NCBI GenBank assembly: GCA_900754515.1
Contig: CAAEDD010000167.1
Coordinates: forward strand, 1 to 5,926
Direction of reading: 5' to 3'
DNA length: 5,926 nt
Origin: an uncultured Oscillospiraceae bacterium
GTDB taxonomy: Bacteria; Bacillota; Clostridia; Oscillospirales; Oscillospiraceae
The position numbers were made by a program, and so were the translations under genes. The notes under the pieces are model-generated. The model was given only the letters and a program-made list of their open reading frames with translations, did not search any database and was not told the origin of the DNA. Every line of letters begins with the position of its first letter. The stretch's first letter is position 1. Of the stretch, positions 1 through 4,715 are shown one piece after another.

Positions 1-10
1 GAAAAAATTT

Positions 11-51
11 ATTTTGATTATTCAATTTTGAAAAACTGAATACCTCAAAAT
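11..51. repeat. AT-rich imperfect inverted repeat at the left edge
   Basis: ATTTTGATTATTCA (11-24) is the near-complement of TGAATACCTCAAAAT (37-51), with one mismatch and one bulged base, around a 12-base A/T loop. It sits at the sharp change from AT-rich to GC-rich sequence near base 60. It could be a recombinase or relaxosome binding site, or a terminator of a gene outside the window. Nothing in the sequence decides between these. Confidence 0.45.
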
Positions 52-114
52 CAGAAAGAGCGCGGACAAGCACTTTGAGGGATTGGCCGCCTTGTCCACC
101 CATCCAGCGGGGCG

Positions 115-173
115 GCGGGCGGCGGTCAAGGCCGGGTGTAACCCCGTTCATTTCAGCCTTGACGGTTGCCCGC
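115..173. repeat. Long imperfect hairpin in the mobilisation-like region
   Basis: The arms 115-132 and 156-173 (18 bases each) are complementary at 15 of 18 positions, with GTCAAGGC against GCCTTGAC as the inner uninterrupted block. Inside the loop, GGGT (134-137) and ACCC (141-144) can form a further small stem. A GGACAAG/CTTGTCC pair (64-70 and 91-97) lies just upstream. Such nested structures suit a site used as single-stranded DNA, such as an oriT or single-strand origin, or a structured RNA leader. Confidence 0.5.
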
Positions 174-195
174 TGTCCTGCTACTTTTCCGGGAG

Positions 196-230
196 TGTGG
201 CCACAACTTCGGGACACTTTGTCCACAAGT
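196..230. repeat. Short palindrome cluster
   Basis: TGTGGCCACA (196-205) is a perfect 10-base palindrome. It is followed at once by a nested inverted repeat in which ACTT (206-209) pairs with AAGT (227-230) and GGACA (212-216) pairs with TGTCC (220-224). The octamer TTGTCCAC occurs at 219-226 and also at 92-99. The cluster could be a protein-binding site of the same region. No function can be read directly. Confidence 0.4.
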
Positions 231-281
231 CGGAGCGTAGGACGAGGGACGGGGGCTTTCATATACCTGCCGCCGTTCTCT

Positions 282-335
282 GAAAACAGGCCGATTTTTT
301 GCTCATTCCCATTCGCAAAAATTCAGCCTGTTTTC
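282..335. repeat. Extended hairpin with GAAAACAGGC arms
   Basis: GAAAACAGGC (282-291) is perfectly complementary to GCCTGTTTTC (326-335). Inside it, ATTTTTTGC (294-302) pairs almost perfectly with GCAAAAATT (315-323), leaving a loop of about 12 bases. The composite stem is about 18 base pairs over 54 bases. It lies between other hairpins in a gene-free stretch, consistent with a structured transfer or replication site rather than an isolated terminator. Confidence 0.55.
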
Positions 336-413
336 CTGCCGGAGCAAACGGGGCGCAAGAAGCACCGCACCCCGTTTCCCCCGTCAGCCACGCCAGCAGG
401 TATAACACACTAC

Positions 414-456
414 ACTTTGCAAGCAAAGTCGTGTGCCAAAGGGGGCACCCCTTTGG
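414..456. repeat. Tandem perfect hairpins, candidate oriT core
   Basis: Two perfect inverted repeats lie 6 bases apart. ACTTTGC/GCAAAGT (414-420 and 423-429) has a 2-base loop, and CCAAAGGGG/CCCCTTTGG (436-444 and 448-456) has a GCA loop. From memory, this pair resembles a segment preceding mobilisation genes in Tn1549-type elements of Clostridia, where a relaxase would nick next to a hairpin. The exact nick site cannot be assigned, and no relaxase gene is present in the window. Confidence 0.45.
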
Positions 457-464
457 AAACCCCG

Positions 465-520
465 GACAACAAAACAGGCGGTATGCTGCCCTCTCCGGGA
501 GCATACCGCCGTTTGTTGTC
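465..520. repeat. Very long near-perfect hairpin (about 21-bp stem)
   Basis: Arm 465-487 and arm 500-520 are complementary across their whole length except for two bulged bases in the left arm. The inner 11 bases, GGCGGTATGCT against AGCATACCGCC, match perfectly around a 12-base loop. No T-tract follows on either strand, so it does not look like an ordinary intrinsic terminator. It is the strongest structure in the gene-free segment and probably marks a transfer, replication or recombination site of the mobile element. Confidence 0.6.
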
Positions 521-574
521 AGCAGCCCGTTTCACGGTCTGCGTGTAGTTCCTTGTAAACTGACCTAAAAAGTG

Positions 575-611
575 TTATTAAAAATAATGAGAGCGGGTAT
601 ATCCCGCTCTC
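575..611 (-). terminator. Intrinsic terminator of the XRE regulator gene
   Basis: GAGAGCGGG (589-597) and CCCGCTCTC (603-611) form a perfect 9-bp stem with a 5-base TATAT-type loop. Read on the minus strand, the hairpin begins at the stop codon of the regulator gene and is followed by ATTATTTTTAATAA. This is a good rho-independent terminator for leftward transcription. Confidence 0.75.
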
Positions 612-847
612 TATTGCTTTTCGATTATAAGCTGTTCAATCTGAGACACAAGTTCACTTGGCTTCATGTTTAGAGCAACAGCTATTTTCCATATAGTCTC
701 AAAGTTTGGTTGCTTGTCTCCGTTTTCTATCATGGTCAGGTGAGTCCGTGCAATTCCGGCAAAGCTGCTTAACACATCTTGAGATAAATTTTTTTCTTGT
801 CGGGCTTTTCGGATTGCTGCACCAACGGCCTTGTTGTCAAATTGCAT
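611..847 (-). CDS. Small XRE-family helix-turn-helix transcriptional regulator
   Basis: This 78-residue protein is essentially a single Cro/C1-type DNA-binding domain. The N-terminus (AVGAAIRKARQEKNLSQDVL) is helix 1 into helix 2. IARTHLTMIENGDKQPNFET is the recognition helix region with the usual IExG turn, and IWKIAVALNMKPSELV is the closing helix pair. No ligand-binding or protease domain follows, so it is probably a simple dimeric repressor. The ATG is preceded on the minus strand by AGGTGG (855-860) seven bases away. It diverges from the lipoprotein gene, and a perfect palindrome (897-912) lies between them, so control of both promoters is likely by inference. Codons are AT-rich, unlike the core genes downstream, which suggests transfer. 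Such regulators are common in phages and integrative elements; the exact target is unknown. Confidence 0.88.
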   Translation of the reverse strand: MQFDNKAVGAAIRKARQEKNLSQDVLSSFAGIARTHLTMIENGDKQPNFETIWKIAVALNMKPSELVSQIEQLIIEKQ

Positions 848-854
848 TGTATCA

Positions 855-860
855 CCACCT
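855..860 (-). promoter_or_regulatory. Ribosome binding site of the XRE regulator
   Basis: On the minus strand this reads AGGTGG, seven bases before the ATG at 847-845. It supports the chosen start. I could not settle a promoter for this gene; the best -10-like hexamers lie between 870 and 910, partly inside the palindrome. Confidence 0.6.
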
Positions 861-896
861 GTTAGGGGTAGTGTAAAGCATTTTTTTGCAAATTGA

Positions 897-912
897 GTCT
901 ACTATAGTAGAC
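897..912. promoter_or_regulatory. Perfect 16-bp palindromic operator in the divergent promoter region
   Basis: GTCTACTATAGTAGAC is identical to its own reverse complement over all 16 bases. It lies in the 121-base gap between the divergent regulator and lipoprotein genes. Its right half overlaps the lipoprotein -35 box (908-913). This is the expected geometry for the operator of a dimeric XRE repressor: binding would block rightward transcription and may also affect the regulator's own leftward promoter. Binding by the adjacent regulator is inferred from position. Confidence 0.7.
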
Positions 913-936
913 ATCATGCTTTTAATGTGGTATTAT
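908..936 (+). promoter_or_regulatory. Sigma-A promoter of the lipoprotein gene
   Basis: The -35 box is TAGACA (908-913), five of six matches to TTGACA. A 17-base spacer separates it from the -10 box TATTAT (931-936), which has a TGG extended -10 element just upstream (928-930). Transcription would begin near 943. The -35 box shares bases 908-912 with the 16-bp palindrome, implying repression when that site is occupied. Confidence 0.65.
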
Positions 937-968
937 CCTTATAAGTATATACATAGGGAGAATGAAAT

Positions 969-1442
969 ATGAAAAAAACAATTATGTCCTGCATTCTGGT
1001 TATAATTACAGCTTTTTCTTTATCTGCCTGTGGAGATAAATCAGAAATCACACAAGAACAATACGATGCTCTTCAAAAAGAAATACAGGAAATGAAAGAA
1101 CAAAACCAAGAGCTTCAGGATCAACTAGAAGAAAAGGAAGAATCCCTATCAGTAGACGAACAGTATATTGTTGATTCTGTGCTAGAATACACTGCCGATT
1201 TTTTTAATCCATCCGAAGTGCGGGTATTGCAATGCGGTACGGAGTTGCACAGGCCAGGTGCAAAAGAATTGCCATACCGTTTTGCACGTTTAAAAATCCA
1301 AGGCACAAACAGACTAGGCGGCACATTGACGCAAGGATATAGAATTACGCTAGATGAAGAAAGCTATTACGATTATTGCGAAAACGGAGAATATCCGTAC
1401 ACACCAACTTCCCCAATTTTTTCTTGTCTGGAAAGAAGGTGA
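969..1442 (+). CDS. Coiled-coil lipoprotein, truncated by a frameshift
   Basis: As read, this encodes 157 residues. The start has a lipoprotein signal peptide: MKK, a hydrophobic stretch (about residues 5-17), then lipobox LSAC with Cys21 as the lipid-attachment residue, so the product should be anchored to the outer face of the membrane. Residues about 26-62 are rich in Glu, Gln, Lys and Leu with heptad spacing and should form a coiled coil. The rest (about 65-150) is a small globular domain I do not recognise. The ATG follows AGGGAG (955-960) by 8 bases. The last six residues (SCLERR) are out of frame: a T6 tract at 1417-1422 shifts the frame to a TGA at 1440-1442, and the missing tail continues in another frame to 1569. 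With one T removed the protein would be 199 residues. It is AT-rich like the divergent regulator, and probably part of the same acquired block. Function unknown. Confidence 0.8.
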   Translation: MKKTIMSCILVIITAFSLSACGDKSEITQEQYDALQKEIQEMKEQNQELQDQLEEKEESLSVDEQYIVDSVLEYTADFFNPSEVRVLQCGTELHRPGAKELPYRFARLKIQGTNRLGGTLTQGYRITLDEESYYDYCENGEYPYTPTSPIFSCLERR

Positions 1443-1569
1443 TGAGCATTACAATGCTCTTTTCGACAAATCAAGTGAAGGTAATTTGATAGACTGGTGG
1501 GACGATGAAAGTATAGGCCGAATAAATAGAGCATTGGCCAAGCATTGGGAGGATTTGGGTATAGGATAA
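1423..1569 (+). pseudogene. Displaced C-terminal tail of the lipoprotein gene
   Basis: From base 1423, in the frame one base later than the lipoprotein, 48 codons run to TAA (1567-1569). They begin LVWKEGDEHYNALFDK and end with a Trp-rich, acidic segment (LIDWWDDES) and a probable amphipathic helix (INRALAKHWEDLGIG). The composition is that of a real folded protein, and no start codon with a ribosome binding site serves it. Deleting one T from the T6 tract at 1417-1422 joins it seamlessly to residue 151 of the lipoprotein. The whole 969-1569 locus is therefore best seen as one gene with a single-base insertion: recent decay, slippage-based switching, or a sequencing error. Confidence 0.75.
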
Positions 1570-1574
1570 CAAAA

Positions 1575-1595
1575 GGCGAGGGGTTAACCCTCACC
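1575..1595. terminator. Hairpin between lipoprotein locus and portal remnant, possible two-way terminator
   Basis: GAGGG (1578-1582) pairs with CCCTC (1588-1592), and GG/CC flank a single C-A mismatch. Read leftward, the stem overlaps the TAA of the portal remnant (1584-1586) and is followed by TTTTGTT, a fair intrinsic terminator. Read rightward, the following GTTAATTTG is a weak T-tract, so termination of lipoprotein transcripts is possible but less sure. Confidence 0.5.
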
Positions 1596-1955
1596 GTTAA
1601 TTTGTGCCATTTCCGCCTCCGCATTGGTTGTATAAGGTGACAGCTCAATCAGCGCTTTTTTACTCATGGCTCCGGCTTCATACTGCTTCAGCAAGTCAGA
1701 AAGGGTTAGGCTGTTATCTGTAGGTGCATTGTAATTGAACGACACGTCAAGACTATCAAATTGCTGATCTGTGAGCTCTGCGCCTGACAGTTTCCGCATA
1801 GCGTTCCAACGCTTATAGAAGCCATCCCGGAGAAACGCTGCCTGCCGTTTGGCCTTATTGTCGAGCTGAGTAAACAGGAGCTTCAAACTCACTTCAGAAA
1901 CATTTGAGACGTTGCCGTTGAAAACCACACTGGGCACCTGAGGCACGCTGTAAAA
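1584..1955 (-). pseudogene. 3' remnant of an SPP1-type phage portal protein gene
   Basis: On the minus strand, about 123 in-frame codons encode the C-terminal part of a phage portal protein of the SPP1 gp6 type. Recognisable parts are VSEVSLKLLFTQLDNKAKRQ (the conserved segment around the S-x-x-SLK/ALK position), a helical FLRDGFYKRWNAM stretch, and a natural-looking C-terminus with MSKKALIELSPYTTNAEAE. Full portals of this family are about 450-500 residues, so roughly the first three quarters is missing. The likely homologous sequence begins at the FYS codons near 1955 and meets an in-frame TAA at 1956-1958. The first in-frame start, GTG at 1946-1944, has no ribosome binding site. I infer a decayed prophage fragment that is not expressed as a portal. 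No terminase, capsid or other phage gene is nearby. Confidence 0.75.
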
Positions 1956-2084
1956 TTAATTGATAAACGGGAAAGAGCCGCTTCTGTTTTGCTTATTATG
2001 TTGTTTAGACTATTGTAAATCCGGATGAAATATTATAAAATACCGTAGATTAAAGAACTACGGGAATAATTCGTGGAGACATTT
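1956..2084 (+). promoter_or_regulatory. Island/core junction and leader of the radical SAM operon
   Basis: This AT-rich 129-base stretch separates the portal remnant from the first core gene. A weak promoter may lie at TAGACT (2006-2011) with TATTAT or TATAAA (2031-2039), but the spacing (19 bases or more) is not ideal. A perfect 6-bp hairpin, CCGTAG/CTACGG (2043-2048 and 2058-2063), would lie in the leader RNA. GGAG at 2075-2078 is the ribosome binding site for the ATG at 2085. Confidence 0.4.
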
Positions 2085-3920
2085 ATGGATAAAAAACTTG
2101 AGAGAATTTTACCCCGGGTGCAGAAACCCGCCAGGTACAGCGGCGGAGAATACAACCAGATAATTAAGGATAAGACCAAGGTCGACATTCGTCTTGCCTT
2201 CTGCTTTCCGGACACTTATGAGATAGGCATGTCAAATTTGGGCATGAGCATACTTTACCACACGATGAACAGCCTGGATTTCGTGTGGTGCGAGCGGGCT
2301 TTTGCTCCATGGGGGGACATGTATGAGGAGATGAACAAGGCCGGGCTGCCCCTCTACGCCTTGGAGAGCGGGGACAGTCTGAAGGACTTTGATGCCCTGG
2401 CCTTTTCCATTGGCTACGAGATGGCGTACACCACGGTGCTGGATATGCTGAACATGGCGGGAATACCGCTCCGGCGGGAGGACAGGAAGGGCCTTCTGCC
2501 TCTGGTATTTGCCGGAGGCTCCGCCGCCGTGAATGCCGAGCCAATGGCGGATTTTATGGATCTATTCGTCATAGGCGAGGGAGAGGAGATGAACAACGAG
2601 CTTCTCACTCTTTTTCACCGGGCCAAGTTGGAAGGCTGGAGCAAGGAGAACTTCTTGATAAAGGCTGCCGGCATTGAGGGAGTCTATGTGCCCTCCCTGT
2701 ACGATATAAGCTACAAGGCTGACGGTACCGTCGAAAGCATCAGGCCCAAAGCCGGAGCGCCGGAAAAAGTAACCAAGCGCATTGTTATTGATCTGGACAA
2801 TGCACCGTTTCCAACAAATCCAATTGTCCCTTCTACCGAGGTGGTACATGACCGGGTTAACCTGGAGCTTTTCCGGGGGTGTGTCCGAGGCTGCCGCTTC
2901 TGCCAGGCGGGACATATATACCGGCCCATCAGGGCAAAAAAGCCGGAGACCCTGATAAAGCAGGGAATAGAGACGTTGAAAAATACCGGGCACCAGGACG
3001 TTACACTCCTATCCCTCAGTACCAGTGACTACCGCCCACTTTCTCAGCTCTGCGACGGGCTTCTGGAATACTGCGAAAGCAGGAGCATTGGGCTGTCCCT
3101 GCCCTCACTTAGGGCGGACAACTTCTCTATGGAACTCATGGAAAAGCTCCAGAAGGTGAGAAAGAGCGGGTTGACCTTTGCTGTGGAAGGGGGCAGCCAG
3201 CGCCTCAGGGATGCCATAAACAAAAATGTAACTGAGGAGGACTTGCTTAATACCTGCGCGATCGCCTTTGCAGGAGGCTGGAACAGCGTGAAGCTCTATT
3301 ACATGCTGGGGCTGCCAACGGAGACCGACGAGGATATTGTGGGTATTGCGGAGATGGCTAACCAGGTTCTCCACTGCTGGCGGCAGAATGCCAAAAACAA
3401 GAACAGGGGAGTGAAGATAACCATATCCACATCCTGCTTTATACCCAAGCCTCACAGCCCTTTCCAGTGGGAGGAGCAGATAAGCAAGGAGGAGTACCTC
3501 CGCCGTGTTAACCTGCTGCGCTCCAGCCTTACTGCCAGGAACGTCACCTACAACTGGCACGACGCGGAGACCAGCGTCATTGAGGCCGCTCTGTCCAGAG
3601 GAGACCGGCGCGTGGGAGCGGTAATAGAGGAAGTATGGAAAAACGGAGGACGTCTGGAGGCGTGGTCTGACTACTTCAGCTATAGCCGCTGGGAGGATGC
3701 CTTTAGAAAATGCGGCCTGGATATGGGTTTTTATGCCTCAAGGGAGCGGGGACTGGATGAACTGCTGCCCTGGGACATGATAGACGTGGGAGTGCGCAAG
3801 GCTCACCTCATACACGAGCGGGAGCAGTGCTATGCCTCACGGCTGTCCCCCGACTGCCGGAAGCAGTGCTCGGCCTGTGGAGCTGCAAGGCTGATGAAGG
3901 GAGGAAAGTGCGATGGATAA
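2085..3920 (+). CDS. B12-binding-like radical SAM protein, TIGR03960 type
   Basis: This 611-residue protein carries a radical SAM domain: LFRGCVRGCRFCQAG places C266, C270 and C273 in the CX3CX2C motif that holds the 4Fe-4S cluster and binds S-adenosylmethionine. The N-terminal part (about residues 25-180; FPDTYEIGMSNLGMSIL, FAGGSAAVNAEPMADF, IGEGEE) matches the Rossmann-like B12-binding region seen in this family, and the opening LERILPRVQKPARYSGGEYN is a family hallmark. The C-terminus adds C591, C595 and C598, a second CX3CX2C spacing that may hold another metal cluster. The family is widespread and its reaction is not established, though neighbours suggest a link to ribosome or RNA maturation. 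An in-frame GTG at 2073 could start four codons earlier, but GGAG at 2075-2078 sits inside that extension and is spaced correctly for ATG 2085. It overlaps the next gene by 8 bases. Confidence 0.9.
   Translation: MDKKLERILPRVQKPARYSGGEYNQIIKDKTKVDIRLAFCFPDTYEIGMSNLGMSILYHTMNSLDFVWCERAFAPWGDMYEEMNKAGLPLYALESGDSLKDFDALAFSIGYEMAYTTVLDMLNMAGIPLRREDRKGLLPLVFAGGSAAVNAEPMADFMDLFVIGEGEEMNNELLTLFHRAKLEGWSKENFLIKAAGIEGVYVPSLYDISYKADGTVESIRPKAGAPEKVTKRIVIDLDNAPFPTNPIVPSTEVVHDRVNLELFRGCVRGCRFCQAGHIYRPIRAKKPETLIKQGIETLKNTGHQDVTLLSLSTSDYRPLSQLCDGLLEYCESRSIGLSLPSLRADNFSMELMEKLQKVRKSGLTFAVEGGSQRLRDAINKNVTEEDLLNTCAIAFAGGWNSVKLYYMLGLPTETDEDIVGIAEMANQVLHCWRQNAKNKNRGVKITISTSCFIPKPHSPFQWEEQISKEEYLRRVNLLRSSLTARNVTYNWHDAETSVIEAALSRGDRRVGAVIEEVWKNGGRLEAWSDYFSYSRWEDAFRKCGLDMGFYASRERGLDELLPWDMIDVGVRKAHLIHEREQCYASRLSPDCRKQCSACGAARLMKGGKCDG
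3897..3904 (+). promoter_or_regulatory. Ribosome binding site inside the radical SAM gene
   Basis: AAGGGAGG within the last codons of the radical SAM gene lies 8 bases before the ATG at 3913. That ATG begins the 8-base overlap ATGGATAA, in which the upstream TAA is at 3918-3920. The arrangement favours translational coupling of the two genes at a fixed ratio. Confidence 0.75.
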
Positions 3921-4572
3921 GCTGCGCCTGCGCTTTAAAAAGACGGGACGGGCGGTATATATTTCTCACCTGGACCTGATGCAAACAATGCAGAGAGCAT
4001 TTTCCAGGGCAGGCTATGAGCTCAAATACTCCGAGGGATTTAACCCCCATCCCCAGATATCTATTGCCCTGCCTCTGTCTGTGGGGGCTGCAAGCCTTTG
4101 CGAGATAATGGATTTTAAGCTTAAGGAAGATGTGGATATCTCTCAGCTTCCGGCCCGCCTCACTGTCGCGCTGCCGGAAGGCATAGAGGCTATAGAATGC
4201 TATGTGCCTCAGCGCAAGGTGGCTGAGCTCAAATATCTGAAAGTTTCCGGAGTATTTGAATACGATGATAGAGATAGTAAGCTTATGGTCCAAAAGCTCC
4301 GGGACTTCTATTCTGCCGGGGAGATCGTCATAACAAAGAAGACGAAACGTGGTTTTGGGGAGACGGACATCAGACCCGCTATACGTGAGGTATGCTTTGA
4401 AGCCAGTGGAGCTGATGTAGTGCTGGAGGCGGTGGTCTCCGCACAGGAGCCTACTCTGAACCCTGAGCTTCTGTGGGATGCCCTGAGACAGAAAGCGGAT
4501 GACATAGCCCCTGACTTCGCCCGCTTTACACGCCTGGAAACCTATGACAAAAATATGGAGATATACAGATAA
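3913..4572 (+). CDS. Radical SAM-associated DUF2344 protein, TIGR03936 type
   Basis: This 219-residue protein is of the DUF2344 family. The diagnostic N-terminal half is clear: a basic first strand (LRLRFKKTG), then VYISHLDLMQTMQRAFSRAG, then the YSEGFNPHPQISIALPLSVG block with its conserved Asn-Pro-His-Pro. The C-terminal half is more variable. In many Actinobacteria and some other bacteria the same domain is fused to the C-terminus of the TIGR03960-type radical SAM protein, so the two most likely act as one complex. The length is usual for the stand-alone form. It has no signal peptide or membrane segment and should be cytoplasmic. It starts within the end of the upstream gene (8-base overlap). 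In many Clostridia the next genes are RNase E/G and rplU; here rplS follows instead. Its molecular role is unknown; an RNA- or ribosome-related task is inferred from neighbours. Confidence 0.9.
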   Translation: MDKLRLRFKKTGRAVYISHLDLMQTMQRAFSRAGYELKYSEGFNPHPQISIALPLSVGAASLCEIMDFKLKEDVDISQLPARLTVALPEGIEAIECYVPQRKVAELKYLKVSGVFEYDDRDSKLMVQKLRDFYSAGEIVITKKTKRGFGETDIRPAIREVCFEASGADVVLEAVVSAQEPTLNPELLWDALRQKADDIAPDFARFTRLETYDKNMEIYR

Positions 4573-4587
4573 ATTCCTAAAAAACAC

Positions 4588-4616
4588 TTGCAATAAGTGC
4601 CGGATTATGGTATCAT
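4588..4616 (+). promoter_or_regulatory. Strong sigma-A promoter of rplS
   Basis: TTGCAA (4588-4593) and TATCAT (4611-4616) are 17 bases apart, with a TGG extended -10 element (4608-4610). Transcription would begin near 4623, giving a leader of about 93 bases. The box lies just after the stop codon of the DUF2344 gene, so rplS can be transcribed independently of the radical SAM operon. CACTT/AAGTG (4585-4589 and 4595-4599) forms a short inverted repeat over the -35 box. Confidence 0.75.
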
Positions 4617-4620
4617 ACTA

Positions 4621-4708
4621 AGGCTGCCCATAGTGAGGCGGCCAAGAGAAAGGCGGTCCGCTGCCGTGGCTTTTGCCCGCCGGTAAGAACGTCTATATGA
4701 AGGAAGGA
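4621..4708 (+). ncRNA. Structured 5' leader of rplS, candidate L19 autoregulatory leader
   Basis: Between promoter and start codon the RNA can form two stems. GGCUGCC (4622-4628) pairs with GGCGGCC (4637-4643) through one G-U pair. GGCGG (4652-4656) pairs with CCGCC (4677-4681) and encloses a possible GGC-UUUU-GCC stem-loop (4668-4677). An L19 leader that mediates feedback by the ribosomal protein is known in low-GC Gram-positive bacteria. This leader has the right place and size, but I cannot score it against that family's covariance model here. The ribosome binding site AGGAAGGA (4701-4708) is seven bases before the ATG. Confidence 0.45.
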
Positions 4709-4715
4709 TTAGATT

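Larger units (their letters stand above)
1..560. other. Gene-free, inverted-repeat-dense segment resembling an ICE mobilisation/oriT leader
   Basis: I see no believable gene here. Open frames exist on both strands, but they have low-complexity Pro/Arg/Ser/Cys-rich translations, overlap one another and lack good ribosome binding sites. The stretch instead holds at least seven inverted repeats: 11-51, 64-97, 115-173, 196-230, 282-335, 414-456 and 465-520. The first 60 bases are AT-rich and the rest is GC-rich. From memory, similar hairpin-rich sequence lies next to relaxosome (MobC) and relaxase genes in Tn1549-like integrative conjugative elements of gut Clostridia, which suggests an origin-of-transfer region or its leader. 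No relaxase or mobC gene lies in the window, so this assignment is inference. A plasmid-type single-strand origin is an alternative. Confidence 0.4.

Noticed and set aside
219..227. TTGTCCACA as a DnaA box
   Set aside because: It is one base from TTATCCACA, but only one further partial copy (92-99) is present and no replication gene or AT-rich unwinding region accompanies them.
75..568. Overlapping open frames of 66-157 codons on the plus strand and 81 on the minus strand as possible small proteins
   Set aside because: Translations are low-complexity, Pro/Arg/Ser/Cys-rich and mutually overlapping. They lack proper ribosome binding sites and lie across long inverted repeats, so they look like chance frames in GC-rich non-coding DNA.
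1..600. CRISPR array or phage attachment site in the repeat-rich left part
   Set aside because: The repeats are inverted pairs of different sequences, not regularly spaced direct repeats, and no matching direct repeat was seen near the junction at 1955-2072.
1354..1569. An independent 71-codon gene beginning at ATG 1354
   Set aside because: The start lies inside the lipoprotein gene without a ribosome binding site. Its first 23 or so codons are a shadow of the lipoprotein frame, while the tail continues that protein after a one-base correction.
2073..2084. GTG start for the radical SAM protein, adding METF
   Set aside because: The only good ribosome binding site, GGAG at 2075-2078, lies inside this extension and is correctly spaced for ATG 2085.
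3808..4593. 261-codon minus-strand open frame opposite the DUF2344 gene
   Set aside because: It is antisense to a clearly recognised conserved gene, and its composition is that of a reverse-complement shadow.
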